This document shows positions 7,396-16,523 of a stretch of 64,000 bases of DNA, piece after piece; positions within the stretch are counted from its first letter, which is position 1; each line of letters begins with the position of its first letter. The notes beneath the pieces are model-generated. The model worked only from the letters and a program-made list of their open reading frames with translations. It searched no databases and was not told the DNA's origin. The position numbers were made by a program, and so were the translations under genes. Origin of the DNA: Myxococcales bacterium (GTDB taxonomy: Bacteria; Myxococcota_A; Bradymonadia; UBA7976; UBA1532). The DNA lies in assembly GCA_020633555.1 (NCBI GenBank), contig JACKDL010000001.1:310001-374000 (forward strand), given 5' to 3'.

Positions 7396-8616
7396 ATGTC
7401 CGAAGGTCAGGTCATCACCCGCAACGAAGACCTCTCGCTGAACGTGCCCGACAACCCCATCATCCCCTTCATCGAGGGCGACGGGATCGGCCCCGACATC
7501 TGGGCGGCCTCGGTGCGGGTCTTCGACGCGGCCGTGGCCAAGGCCTACGGCGGCAAGCGCAAGATCGTCTGGAAGGAGATCCTCGCGGGCGAGAAGGCCT
7601 ACGGCGAGACGGGGGAGTGGCTGCCCGACGCCACCGTGCAGGCCATCCGCGACTACCGCGTGGCCATCAAGGGCCCCCTGACCACCCCCGTGGGCGGCGG
7701 CATCCGCAGCCTGAACGTGGCCCTGCGCCAGATCCTCGACCTGTACGCCTGCGTGCGGCCCGTGCGCTGGTTCGAGGGCGTGCCGGCCCCGGTCAAGGAG
7801 CCCCAGAAGCTCAACGTGGTGATCTTCCGCGAGAACACCGAGGACGTGTACTCGGGCATCGAGTACCGGGCCGAGTCCGCCGAGGCCAAGGAGCTCATCG
7901 ACTTCCTGGCGGCCAAGGGCAAGACCATCCGCCCCGACAGCGGCGTGGGCATCAAGCCCATCTCGAAGGGCGGCACCGAGCGCCTGGTGCGGCGGGCCAT
8001 GAAGTACGCCCTCGCCAACGGCCACAAGTCGGTGACGCTGGTGCACAAGGGCAACATCATGAAGTTCACCGAGGGCGCCTTCCGCGACTGGGGCTACGGC
8101 CTCTGCGAGAAGGAGTTCGACAAGGTGGCCATCGGTGAGGCCGATCTGTGGGCCGATCACGACGGGAAGATGCCCGAGGGCAAGGCCCTGCTGGTGAAGG
8201 ACCGCATCGCCGACGCCATGTTCCAGCAGCTCCTGCTGCGGCCCGACGAGTACGAGATCATCGCCACGATGAACCTCAACGGCGACTACCTCAGCGACGC
8301 CTGCGCGGCGCAGGTGGGCGGCCTGGGCCTGGCCCCCGGCGCCAACATCGGCGACGAGGCCGCCGTCTTCGAGGCCACGCACGGCACGGCGCCGAAGTAC
8401 GCCGGCCTCGACAAGGTCAACCCTTCGAGCGTGATCCTGTCGGGCGAGATGATGTTCCGGCACCTGGGCTGGCCCGAGGCCGCCGATCTGATCGTCAAGG
8501 GCATCGAGGGCGCCATCGGCGCCAAGACCGTGACCTATGACCTCCATCGCCAGATGGAGGGCGCCACCCTGCGCAAGTGCAGCGAGTTCGGCAGCGACAT
8601 CATCGAGCACATGTGA
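7396..8616 (+). CDS. icd: NADP-dependent isocitrate dehydrogenase
   Basis: This 406-residue TCA-cycle enzyme oxidises isocitrate to 2-oxoglutarate and CO2 with NADP+. It starts at ATG 7396 after GAGGGAGG. Visible motifs are FIEGDGIGPDIW near the N-terminus, RENTEDVYSGIEY (substrate loop), and GTAPKYAGLDKVNPSSVIL, whose Lys-Tyr pair matches the NADP-binding determinants of E. coli Icd. The Ser that is phosphorylated by AceK in E. coli (in RENSED) is Thr here. Length and order agree with the bacterial homodimeric type. It opens a run of central-metabolism genes (icd, sucC, sucD, ndk), which suggests co-expression of consecutive TCA steps. Confidence 0.96.
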   Translation: MSEGQVITRNEDLSLNVPDNPIIPFIEGDGIGPDIWAASVRVFDAAVAKAYGGKRKIVWKEILAGEKAYGETGEWLPDATVQAIRDYRVAIKGPLTTPVGGGIRSLNVALRQILDLYACVRPVRWFEGVPAPVKEPQKLNVVIFRENTEDVYSGIEYRAESAEAKELIDFLAAKGKTIRPDSGVGIKPISKGGTERLVRRAMKYALANGHKSVTLVHKGNIMKFTEGAFRDWGYGLCEKEFDKVAIGEADLWADHDGKMPEGKALLVKDRIADAMFQQLLLRPDEYEIIATMNLNGDYLSDACAAQVGGLGLAPGANIGDEAAVFEATHGTAPKYAGLDKVNPSSVILSGEMMFRHLGWPEAADLIVKGIEGAIGAKTVTYDLHRQMEGATLRKCSEFGSDIIEHM

Positions 8617-8692
8617 GGTCCTGGGCGGGCCCCCTGCGGATCCCGCCCGCCCTCCAAGACCCTCCCTCCAACCTCCAGACAGCGGACCTGCG

Positions 8693-9862
8693 ATGAAGAT
8701 CCACGAGTACCAGGCCAAGGAGCTGCTGAAGGGCTACGGGGTGACCGTGCCCCGCGGCCACGTCGCTTTCAGCCCCGATGAGGCCGTGAAGGCCGCCGAG
8801 TCCCTCGGCGGGAACATCTGGGTGGTCAAGGCCCAGATCCACGCCGGCGGTCGCGGCAAGGGCGGCGGCGTCAAGCTCGCCCGCAGCCTCGCCGAGGTGC
8901 GCCAGCTCAGCGACGACATCCTCGGGATGCAGCTCGTGACCCACCAGACCGGCCCCGAGGGCCAGCTCGTGCGGCGCGTGTACATCGAAGAGGGCGCCGA
9001 CATCGCCAAGGAGTTCTACCTGGGCGTGGTGTTGGACCGCGACACGAGCCGCATCGTGTTCATGGCCAGCACCGAGGGCGGCACCGAGATCGAGGAGGTC
9101 GCCGAGAAGACCCCCGAGAAGATCCTCAAGGAGTACGTGGATCCGGTGGTGGGCCTCGGTGACTACCAGGCGCGCAACCTGGCCTTCGGCCTGGGCCTCA
9201 AGGGCAAGCAGGTGAACAAGGCGGTGGGCTTCATGAAGGCCCTCTACCGCGCCTTCGTGGAGAAGGACTGCTCGCTGGCCGAGATCAACCCGCTGATCCT
9301 CACGGGCGCCGGCGACGTGGTCGCGCTGGACGCGAAGATGAACTTCGACTCCAACGCCCTGTACCGCCAGAAGAACGTGGTGGAGTACCGGGACCTGGAC
9401 GAGGAGGACCCCAAGGAGATCGAGGCGAGCAAGTTCGACCTCAACTACATCTCCCTGGACGGCAGCATCGGCTGCATGGTGAACGGCGCCGGGCTGGCGA
9501 TGGCCACCATGGACATCATCAAGCACTTCGGCGGCGAGCCGGCCAACTTCCTCGACGTGGGCGGCGGCGCCACCACCGAGAAGGTGACGGCGGGCTTCAA
9601 GATCATCCTCGAGGATCCGGCCGTGAAGGCCGTCTTCGTGAACATCTTCGGCGGCATCATGCGCTGCGATGTGATCGCCAACGGCGTGGTGGCGGCGGCC
9701 AGGGACCTGGGCCTCGAGATCCCGGTCGTGGTGCGGCTGGCGGGCACCAACGTGGAGCTGGGCAAGCAGATCCTGGCCGAGAGCGGCCTGGCGCTGATCG
9801 CGGCCGATGACATGGCCGATGGCGCCAAGAAGGCGGTGGCTGCGGCCGCCGCCGCGAAGTGA
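8693..9862 (+). CDS. sucC: Succinate-CoA ligase beta subunit
   Basis: This 389-residue subunit (E. coli SucC has 388) pairs with SucD in the reversible conversion of succinyl-CoA to succinate with formation of ATP or GTP. The start at ATG 8693 gives the family N-terminus MKIHEYQAKELLKGYGV. The ATP-grasp segment IWVVKAQIHAGGRGKGGGVK and the C-terminal CoA-ligase-type domain with FLDVGGGAT and NIFGGIMRCD are intact. It lies 76 bases after icd and 9 bases before sucD, so icd-sucC-sucD looks like one transcription unit. Confidence 0.97.
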   Translation: MKIHEYQAKELLKGYGVTVPRGHVAFSPDEAVKAAESLGGNIWVVKAQIHAGGRGKGGGVKLARSLAEVRQLSDDILGMQLVTHQTGPEGQLVRRVYIEEGADIAKEFYLGVVLDRDTSRIVFMASTEGGTEIEEVAEKTPEKILKEYVDPVVGLGDYQARNLAFGLGLKGKQVNKAVGFMKALYRAFVEKDCSLAEINPLILTGAGDVVALDAKMNFDSNALYRQKNVVEYRDLDEEDPKEIEASKFDLNYISLDGSIGCMVNGAGLAMATMDIIKHFGGEPANFLDVGGGATTEKVTAGFKIILEDPAVKAVFVNIFGGIMRCDVIANGVVAAARDLGLEIPVVVRLAGTNVELGKQILAESGLALIAADDMADGAKKAVAAAAAAK

Positions 9863-9871
9863 GGAGGCGAC

Positions 9872-10741
<870 letters not shown>

Positions 10742-10757
10742 GTCCCTGCCGCGTCTC

Positions 10758-10786
10758 GCCGGCCCGGCCTCACGGCGCGGGCCGGC
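10758..10786 (+). terminator. Hairpin downstream of sucD
   Basis: GCCGGCCC (10758-10765) and GGGCCGGC (10779-10786) form a perfect 8-bp inverted repeat with a 13-base loop, directly after the sucD stop. There is no U-tract, so it may only stabilise the 3' end. Confidence 0.4.
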
Positions 10787-10797
10787 CCCTTCCGGCC

Positions 10798-10826
10798 TTG
10801 CTCCCCCCGGGTTGTTGCGCTAAGAA
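10798..10826 (+). promoter_or_regulatory. Weak candidate promoter for ndk
   Basis: TTGCTC (10798-10803) is followed after 17 bases by TAAGAA (10821-10826) in the 132-base gap between sucD and ndk. The matches to consensus are modest. Confidence 0.28.
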
Positions 10827-10873
10827 GGCGCGCCTTTTCACAACCCAGACCCTCACCGGGGAGTCGAAGCACC

Positions 10874-11293
10874 ATGGCCATCGAGCGCACCCTCAGCATC
10901 ATCAAGCCGGACGGCGTCCAGCGGAACCTCATCGGCACCATCCTCACCCGCTTCGAGGAGGCCGGCCTGAAGATCGTCGGCGGTCGCCTGCAGCAGCTCA
11001 GCCAGGCTGAGGCCGAGGGCTTCTACGCCGTGCACAAGCACCGCCCCTTCTTCGGCGAGCTGGTGAGCTTCATGATCAGCGGCCCGGTGTTCATCTCGGT
11101 GCTCGAGGGCGACGACGCCATCGCGAAGAACCGGGACCTCATGGGCGCCACCAACCCCAAGGAGGCCAAGCCCGGCACCATCCGTGCCGACTTCGCCAAG
11201 AGCATCGACGCCAACACGGTGCACGGGAGCGACGCCCCCGAGACCGCCGCGGTGGAGATCGCCTACTTCTTCCGCAGCATCGAGCTCGTCTGA
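10874..11293 (+). CDS. ndk: Nucleoside diphosphate kinase
   Basis: This 139-residue enzyme transfers the gamma phosphate between nucleoside triphosphates and diphosphates through a phosphohistidine. The N-terminus ERTLSIIKPDGVQRNLIG is diagnostic. The catalytic His117 lies in NTVHGSDAPETA, the same number as in E. coli Ndk. The start at ATG 10874 has a GGGGAGTCG site upstream. Its own promoter region follows the hairpin after sucD. The rlmN start lies 20 bases after the ndk stop, so these two are probably co-transcribed. Confidence 0.97.
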   Translation: MAIERTLSIIKPDGVQRNLIGTILTRFEEAGLKIVGGRLQQLSQAEAEGFYAVHKHRPFFGELVSFMISGPVFISVLEGDDAIAKNRDLMGATNPKEAKPGTIRADFAKSIDANTVHGSDAPETAAVEIAYFFRSIELV

Positions 11294-11312
11294 GCCCCCC
11301 GGTCGTCCCGTC

Positions 11313-12371
11313 GTGTCCGTCCGCCCGGAGATCCCCCGCAAGAACCTGACCGAGCTCGGGCTCGCTGACCTGCAGGCGTTGTTCGCCGAGTGGGGCGAGC
11401 CCAAGTTCCGGGCGAAGCAGGTGTACCAGTGGGTCTTCCAGAAGGGCGCGCGGTCCATCGACGGGATGACCAACCTGCCGAAGGCGCTGCGGCAGCGGCT
11501 GTCGGACGAAGGCTACTCCGTCGGGCGCGTGCGCGTCGGGCGGGTGGCCGAGTCCATCGACAGCACCCGCAAGCTCGCCATCAAGCTCGATGACGGGGCG
11601 GCGGTCGAGACCGTGCTGATCCCCATGGGCGACGGGAAGTTCTCCCAGTGCCTGTCGAGCCAGGTGGGCTGCGCCCTCGACTGCCAGTTCTGCTACACGG
11701 GCACCCTGGGCCTGTCGCGCCACCTCACCCCAGGCGAGATCGTCGATCAGGTGCTGGTGGCCCGCGACCACCTGCCCGAGGGCGCCCGCGTCACGCACCT
11801 TGTCTACATGGGCATGGGCGAGCCTCTGCACAACTTCGATGGGGTCATCGGCAGCCTCGAGCGCATCTGCGACCCCGAGGGCCTGGGCTACAGCCACCGC
11901 AAGGTGACCGTCAGCACCTCGGGCCTGGTGCCGCAGATCGAGAAGCTCGGCCAGACCGTGCCGGTGAACCTCGCGCTGAGCCTCAACGCCAGCAACGACG
12001 AAGTCCGCGATCGGATCATGCCGGTCAACAAGCGCTGGCCCATCGCCACGCTGATGAAGGCGCTGCGCGCCTACCCGCTGCCACCCCGCCGGAAGATGAC
12101 GGTGGAGTACGTGCTGCTCGGCGGGGTGAATGACAGCGACGCGGACGCTCGGCGGCTGGCCGAGCTGGTGCGCGGCATGCCCGTGCGCATCAACCTGATC
12201 CCCTGGAACCCCTTCCAGGGGCCGGGCTTCGACCGGCCGGCGGACGACCGCGTCCAGAGCTTCCACCAGATCCTGGATCGGCAAGGTCTCACGGTCACCG
12301 TGCGGGTGACCAAGGGCCTGGACATCGATGCCGCCTGCGGCCAGCTCGGCGAGCGCCCCACCGCGGCCTGA
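11313..12371 (+). CDS. rlmN: Dual-specificity 23S rRNA/tRNA adenine-C2 methyltransferase RlmN
   Basis: This 352-residue radical-SAM enzyme methylates C2 of A2503 in 23S rRNA and A37 in some tRNAs. The radical-SAM cluster Cys are 120, 124 and 127 in CALDCQFCYTG. The catalytic C-terminal Cys342 lies in DIDAACGQL, typical of RlmN. The N-terminal KFRAKQVYQWVFQKG is the usual accessory-domain motif. I place the start at GTG 11313, which begins just after the ndk stop and gives the family length; earlier in-frame codons overlap ndk. MtnP follows after 31 bases. Confidence 0.95.
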   Translation: MSVRPEIPRKNLTELGLADLQALFAEWGEPKFRAKQVYQWVFQKGARSIDGMTNLPKALRQRLSDEGYSVGRVRVGRVAESIDSTRKLAIKLDDGAAVETVLIPMGDGKFSQCLSSQVGCALDCQFCYTGTLGLSRHLTPGEIVDQVLVARDHLPEGARVTHLVYMGMGEPLHNFDGVIGSLERICDPEGLGYSHRKVTVSTSGLVPQIEKLGQTVPVNLALSLNASNDEVRDRIMPVNKRWPIATLMKALRAYPLPPRRKMTVEYVLLGGVNDSDADARRLAELVRGMPVRINLIPWNPFQGPGFDRPADDRVQSFHQILDRQGLTVTVRVTKGLDIDAACGQLGERPTAA

Positions 12372-12402
12372 CGGTCGCCCCGACCCCACGGAGACCCCTC
12401 CC

Positions 12403-13311
12403 ATGGCCCAGACTCCCAAGGCCCCGGCCCTGGTCGGCATCATCGGCGGCAGCGGCCTGTACGCCATCGAGGGGCTGACCGACGTCGAGACCGTGACCGT
12501 CGAGACCCCGTACGGCGCGCCGTCCGACGCGCTGGTGCTCGGGACGCTGGAGGGGATCCGCTGCGCGTTCCTGCCGCGGCATGGGCGGGGGCACCGCTTC
12601 ACCCCCAGCGAGGTCAACTACCGCGCCAACCTGTGGGCGCTGAAGTCGCTGGGGGTCCGGCACATCATCAGCGTCTCGGCGGTGGGTTCGCTGGAGGAGG
12701 CCGTCGAGCCCGGCCACCTGGTGTGCGTCGACCAGTTCATCGACCGCACCCGCCAGCGGCCCAACACCTTCTTCGGCGAGGGCTGCGTCGGGCACGTGCA
12801 GTTCGGGGACCCCGTCGAAGAGGGCCTGCGGCAGGAGCTGATGGCCGCCGCCCGGGCGGTGAGCGGCACGACCGTGCACGACGGTGGGGCCTACGTGTGC
12901 ATCGAGGGCCCCACCTTCAGCACCCGGGCCGAGAGCCAGATGTTCCGTGCCTGGGGCGCGCGGGTCGTGGGCATGACCAACCTGCCCGAGGCGCGCCTGG
13001 CCCGCGAGGCCGAGATGGCCTACGCCACGCTGGCGCTCAGCACGGACTACGACTGCTGGCACGCCGGCCACGACGAGGTGAGCGTCGAGTCGGTGCTGGC
13101 GGTCATCCAAGCCAACGTGGCGGCGGCGAAGCGGGTCATCCGCGAGACGTGCCGCCGGCTCGCCGCGCTGGGCGACGTGACCTGGCCGGCCCACGCCGCG
13201 CTGGGGGGTGGCACCGCCATCATGACCCGCACCGATCTCATCCCGACCGAGGCCCGGCGGCGCCTGCAGCCGATCGTCGGCAAGTACCTGTGGCCCGAGG
13301 AGCAGCACTGA
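12403..13311 (+). CDS. mtnP: S-methyl-5'-thioadenosine phosphorylase
   Basis: This 302-residue purine nucleoside phosphorylase of the MTAP group cleaves methylthioadenosine with phosphate to adenine and methylthioribose 1-phosphate (methionine salvage, polyamine by-product removal). GIIGGSGLY at the N-terminus, FLPRHGRGHRFTPSEVNYRAN and TNLPEARLAREAEMAY are family motifs. The long C-terminal helix after YDCWHAGHDEV is also typical. The start ATG 12403 has an upstream GGAGA. The stop overlaps the next ATG (TGATG), so it is coupled to a PfkB-family kinase. Confidence 0.93.
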   Translation: MAQTPKAPALVGIIGGSGLYAIEGLTDVETVTVETPYGAPSDALVLGTLEGIRCAFLPRHGRGHRFTPSEVNYRANLWALKSLGVRHIISVSAVGSLEEAVEPGHLVCVDQFIDRTRQRPNTFFGEGCVGHVQFGDPVEEGLRQELMAAARAVSGTTVHDGGAYVCIEGPTFSTRAESQMFRAWGARVVGMTNLPEARLAREAEMAYATLALSTDYDCWHAGHDEVSVESVLAVIQANVAAAKRVIRETCRRLAALGDVTWPAHAALGGGTAIMTRTDLIPTEARRRLQPIVGKYLWPEEQH

Positions 13312-14225
13312 TGGCCGAAGCGCAGCCGATTCTGGTGGTGGGCAGCGTCGCCCTGGACGACATCGAGACCCCGACGGAGCGTCGCCCCGAGAGCCTGGGC
13401 GGCTCGGGCACGTTCTTCAGCGCCACGGCGAGCCTGTTCGCCCCCGTGCGGGTGGTGGCGGTGGTGGGCGACGACTTCCCCGAGGCCCACCTGGACGCCC
13501 TGCGTCACCGCGCAGTGGACCTGTCGGGGCTGGAGCGCGTGCCGGGCCGGACCTTCCGCTGGCGCGGGCGCTACGGCGCCGACTTCGGCGACGCCGAGAC
13601 CCTGGACACGCAGCTCAACGTGTTCGAGCACTTCGATCCCAAGATCCCGGCGAGCCACCGCGCCTCGCCGGTGGTGTTCCTGGCCAACATCCACCCCGCG
13701 CTGCAGCTCAAGGTCCTCGACCAGATCGAGAAGCCGCGCCTGGTGGGCCTGGACACCATGAACTTCTGGATCACCGGCGAGCGTACGCTGCTGGGTCAGG
13801 TGCTCAGCCGCATCGACGTGCTCGTCATCAACGAGACCGAGGCGGAGCTGCTGAGCGGCGAGGCGAACATCTTCCGGGCGGCGGATCGCATCCGCGCCAT
13901 GGGGCCGCAGATCCTGGTGATCAAGCGGGGTCGGTTCGGCGCGCTGCTGTTCCACCCGGACGGTGTCTTCTTCGTGCCCGCCGTGCCCCTGCGGGACGTG
14001 GTGGACCCCACCGGCGCCGGGGACACCTTCGCAGCCGGGATGATGGGCTGGCTCGCGGCCGCCGGGGATGACGACTTCGCCACCTTCAAGCGCGCCGTGG
14101 TGAACGGCACCGTTACGGCCAGCTTCGCGGTGCAGGGGTTCAGCCTCGACCGGGTGCTGTCGGTGGGCCTGCCCGAGATTCAGGCGCGCACCGCCGAGCT
14201 GTTGCGCCTGATGGATCCCAACTGA
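13311..14225 (+). CDS. PfkB-family carbohydrate/nucleoside kinase
   Basis: This 304-residue ribokinase-fold protein has a glycine-rich N-terminal substrate segment (LGGSGTFFSATASLF) and the C-terminal signature DPTGAGDTFAAGMMGW, with the catalytic base Asp238. It is translationally coupled to mtnP by a TGATG overlap. Co-transcription with MTA phosphorylase makes a nucleoside or a sugar released in purine/methionine salvage an attractive substrate (adenosine, or a ribose derivative), but this is an inference from context. The lid region resembles adenosine-kinase-like PfkB proteins of Myxococcota rather than fructokinases. Confidence 0.85.
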   Translation: MAEAQPILVVGSVALDDIETPTERRPESLGGSGTFFSATASLFAPVRVVAVVGDDFPEAHLDALRHRAVDLSGLERVPGRTFRWRGRYGADFGDAETLDTQLNVFEHFDPKIPASHRASPVVFLANIHPALQLKVLDQIEKPRLVGLDTMNFWITGERTLLGQVLSRIDVLVINETEAELLSGEANIFRAADRIRAMGPQILVIKRGRFGALLFHPDGVFFVPAVPLRDVVDPTGAGDTFAAGMMGWLAAAGDDDFATFKRAVVNGTVTASFAVQGFSLDRVLSVGLPEIQARTAELLRLMDPN

Positions 14226-14226
14226 G

Positions 14227-14265
14227 CGGGGGCGCAGCCCCCGTCACCGGGCCGTTGCACGGCCC
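14227..14265 (+). terminator. Two adjacent perfect hairpins after the mtnP-kinase operon
   Basis: CGGGGGC-GCA-GCCCCCG spans 14227-14243 and GGGCCGT-TGC-ACGGCCC spans 14249-14265. Each has a 7-bp perfect stem and a 3-base loop. They begin 2 bases after the kinase stop, so they are likely to stop or stabilise that transcript. Confidence 0.5.
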
Positions 14266-14284
14266 GCAGGCGCTGCACTAGGGT
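14255..14284 (+). promoter_or_regulatory. Weak candidate promoter of the lipoprotein gene
   Basis: TTGCAC (14255-14260) and TAGGGT (14279-14284) are 18 bases apart, 40 bases before ATG 14325. The same -10 variant TAGGGT is seen before queA. The -35 overlaps the second hairpin. Confidence 0.3.
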
Positions 14285-14324
14285 GGCGCCGCGATTCCAA
14301 CCAGACCAGGAAAGCGAGGGGAGC

Positions 14325-15128
14325 ATGCGCGTTCGGTTTGCGTGGCCGATGGTGCTGGGGTTGGTCCTGTTCGGGGCCGGGTGTGACGACGGGGGCGACA
14401 CGAGCGAGAGCCCCGACATGGCCGCGGCCGGCGGCATGGGCGGCATGGGCGGTGCCGGCGGGGGCGGGGGGGCGCCTGCCGACGACGGTCAGGCCTACGT
14501 GGTCACCGAGCTCGACATCGATGTGCCGGCGGGTCCCGTGGGTGTGCTTCTGCGCAACCTGATCAACCAGAACATCAACGACGAGGCCATCATCATCATG
14601 GCCCGCTTCAGCAGCGGCACGCCCTATACGGTGGCCGAGGCCGGCGCGGCCCAGTACCTGTCCGGTCAGGACACCGAGGCCTTCGACGACGACGTGTTCA
14701 CCTGGGAGACCGCGGGCACCTGCATCGATCCCGATGGCAGCCAGTTCCAGTGCTCGGTGGACGTCAGCAACGCGCCCATCGTGTTCACGGGCGACGACTT
14801 CCTCATCGAGCGCACGACCCTGGACATCTACTCCTCGGATCTGGCGGCCATCATCCGGCTGAAGGACGTGCGCATCGAAGGGGCCGTGGGCGCCAGCGGC
14901 GCCGAGATGGCCGCGGCGCTGGCCGGGGTCATCACCCAGCCGGACGCCGAGACGACGCGCTTCGAGCTTCCGCCCGGATCCGGCACCTACACCACGCTGG
15001 ACGCGGTGCTCGCGGGCGCCAACATCGAGCCCACGGGCAGCTACACGGACGGCGAGGGCAACATGGTGCCGGCCTATGACCTCGCCGGCTCCATCGTGGG
15101 CAGCGCGGTCCAGTTCAGCGCCCAGTAG
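14325..15128 (+). CDS. Secreted lipoprotein of unknown function
   Basis: The 267-residue product starts at ATG 14325 after a GCGAGGGGAG site. The signal peptide ends in a lipobox LFGAGC, followed by an acidic and then a Gly/Met-Gly-rich low-complexity linker (about residues 22-60) of the kind common in Myxococcota lipoproteins. The folded part (about 65-267) is rich in Asp, Thr and aliphatic residues with beta-strand character, and only two Cys (in GTCIDPDGSQFQCSV) that could form a disulphide. I do not recognise a family. It stands alone between two hairpins and a strong promoter, so it is probably monocistronic. Confidence 0.75.
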   Translation: MRVRFAWPMVLGLVLFGAGCDDGGDTSESPDMAAAGGMGGMGGAGGGGGAPADDGQAYVVTELDIDVPAGPVGVLLRNLINQNINDEAIIIMARFSSGTPYTVAEAGAAQYLSGQDTEAFDDDVFTWETAGTCIDPDGSQFQCSVDVSNAPIVFTGDDFLIERTTLDIYSSDLAAIIRLKDVRIEGAVGASGAEMAAALAGVITQPDAETTRFELPPGSGTYTTLDAVLAGANIEPTGSYTDGEGNMVPAYDLAGSIVGSAVQFSAQ

Positions 15129-15166
15129 ATCCCCAGGACGGCGGCCTGAGGGCCCCCCAGCCATCG

Positions 15167-15195
15167 TTGACACCCCCCTCCGGCGGGTCTAGCAT
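15167..15195 (+). promoter_or_regulatory. Strong sigma-70-type promoter
   Basis: A perfect TTGACA (15167-15172) is followed after 17 bases by TAGCAT (15190-15195, four of six matches). This is the best -35/-10 pair seen in the window. Transcription should start near 15202, about 59 bases before GTG 15261. Confidence 0.6.
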
Positions 15196-15260
15196 GCCCG
15201 CTGGAAGTGGCCGAATCTCCTGAGATTTGCAGCCATTATAGGGGTGCGGAGGGGGCGAAG

Positions 15261-16463
15261 GTGTTTCGGGTTCGCGTTGCGGCGTCGCTGTTCGTGATCA
15301 TGGCCGGCCTCTCGGTGGGCCTCTACTTCTACCTCGGCAGCCACGCGGCGCAGCAGACCGAAGCGGGGCTCACCGAGCGCCTTGCGGTGGCCCGCAGTAG
15401 CCTGCAGCGCAGCCGCAGCCTGACCGACCACTGGATCCTCGCCCGCGCAGAGGCGGTGGCCGCCTGGCCCCAGCTCGGGGCTGCGCTTGCCATCAAGCCC
15501 GAGTCCATGGCGGACGAAGAGGGCAACCTGCCCGATCCCGAGACCTTCGCCTTCAAGGTGCAAGAGAAGGTCGACGAGGAGATGCGGGTCTGGGTCGCGA
15601 AGTTCAAGGCCGTGGCCGAGGGCTCGGTGGAGCGCCGGCCGGGGCTGGTGGACTGGCGCGTCGAGAAGCCCGACTTCTTCTGGGTGGTGAACGCGAAGGG
15701 GCAGGGCGTCGCCAAGTCGTCCGATCCCGCGGGCCCGGGGAAGTCCGAGCGGGACGTCCTGAGCGATCACCCGGCGCTGGCCATGGTGTTGACCGATGGC
15801 CAGCCGGTGATCGACGTCTGGATCGACAAGAAGCCCATGACCGTGGCCGCGGCGCCGGTGCTCCACGGCGGCCGGGTGGTGGGGGCGGTGCTCATCGGCT
15901 ACCGCATGACCACCAGCGAGTCGGCGAAGGACAAGGCGGTGGTCGGCGCCGACGTGGCGTACTTCGTCGGCACCACGTTGAGCCAGACCTCGAGCCTGGC
16001 CACGGGCACCGAGGCCGCCCTCCAGGCGGCATTGGCCAGCCAGAAGCTCATCGAGCAGGCCAGCAAGGACCCGCTCGTGATCGAGCTGGAGGGTGCCCAG
16101 TGGATGGTGGCCGTGGCCCGTCACCGGGGCTACGCGAGCGCCAAGGACGCGGGCTTCGTGGTGCTGCTCAACCGCGACGCGGCGCACGGCGCGGCGAGCG
16201 AACCCTTCCCCTTGGTGTTGCTGGCCGGTGGGCTCGCCTTCCTGCTCTCGCTGGTGGCCGTGTTCCTGTCCTTCCTGGCGTTCGTGCGCCCCATCGAGGC
16301 CATCGACCAGGGCGTGCTCGAGATCATCAACGGCGACATGGACTACTGGTTCGATGGTGGCAAGAAGGAGCTGGTGGGCACCATGGCGCAGAACCTGAAC
16401 ATCATGGTGTGCAACCTCTCGGGCCGTCCGCTGCCCGACGAGGACGACGCCCCCGCCGCCTGA
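15261..16463 (+). CDS. Two-TM membrane sensor with Cache-like periplasmic region and HAMP-like tail, no output domain
   Basis: I take GTG 15261 as the start because it follows GGAGGGGG and places a positively charged RVR just before TM1 (about 8-28); an in-frame ATG at 15207 is possible. The 400-residue protein has a large extracytoplasmic region (about 30-310) with helical start and a mixed alpha/beta Cache-like part. TM2 (LVLLAGGLAFLLSLVAVFLS, about 316-340) and a HAMP-like P-I-E-A-I stretch follow. It then ends about 30 residues later without a kinase, MCP or cyclase domain. A stand-alone HAMP sensor usually needs a partner. None is adjacent, and I do not know what it signals to. Confidence 0.7.
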   Translation: MFRVRVAASLFVIMAGLSVGLYFYLGSHAAQQTEAGLTERLAVARSSLQRSRSLTDHWILARAEAVAAWPQLGAALAIKPESMADEEGNLPDPETFAFKVQEKVDEEMRVWVAKFKAVAEGSVERRPGLVDWRVEKPDFFWVVNAKGQGVAKSSDPAGPGKSERDVLSDHPALAMVLTDGQPVIDVWIDKKPMTVAAAPVLHGGRVVGAVLIGYRMTTSESAKDKAVVGADVAYFVGTTLSQTSSLATGTEAALQAALASQKLIEQASKDPLVIELEGAQWMVAVARHRGYASAKDAGFVVLLNRDAAHGAASEPFPLVLLAGGLAFLLSLVAVFLSFLAFVRPIEAIDQGVLEIINGDMDYWFDGGKKELVGTMAQNLNIMVCNLSGRPLPDEDDAPAA

Positions 16464-16523
16464 CTGACGCGGCCGACGGCAGCCCGGTTGTGGGCAGGCC
16501 GAGGCCCGTGTTTTCATCGCGCC

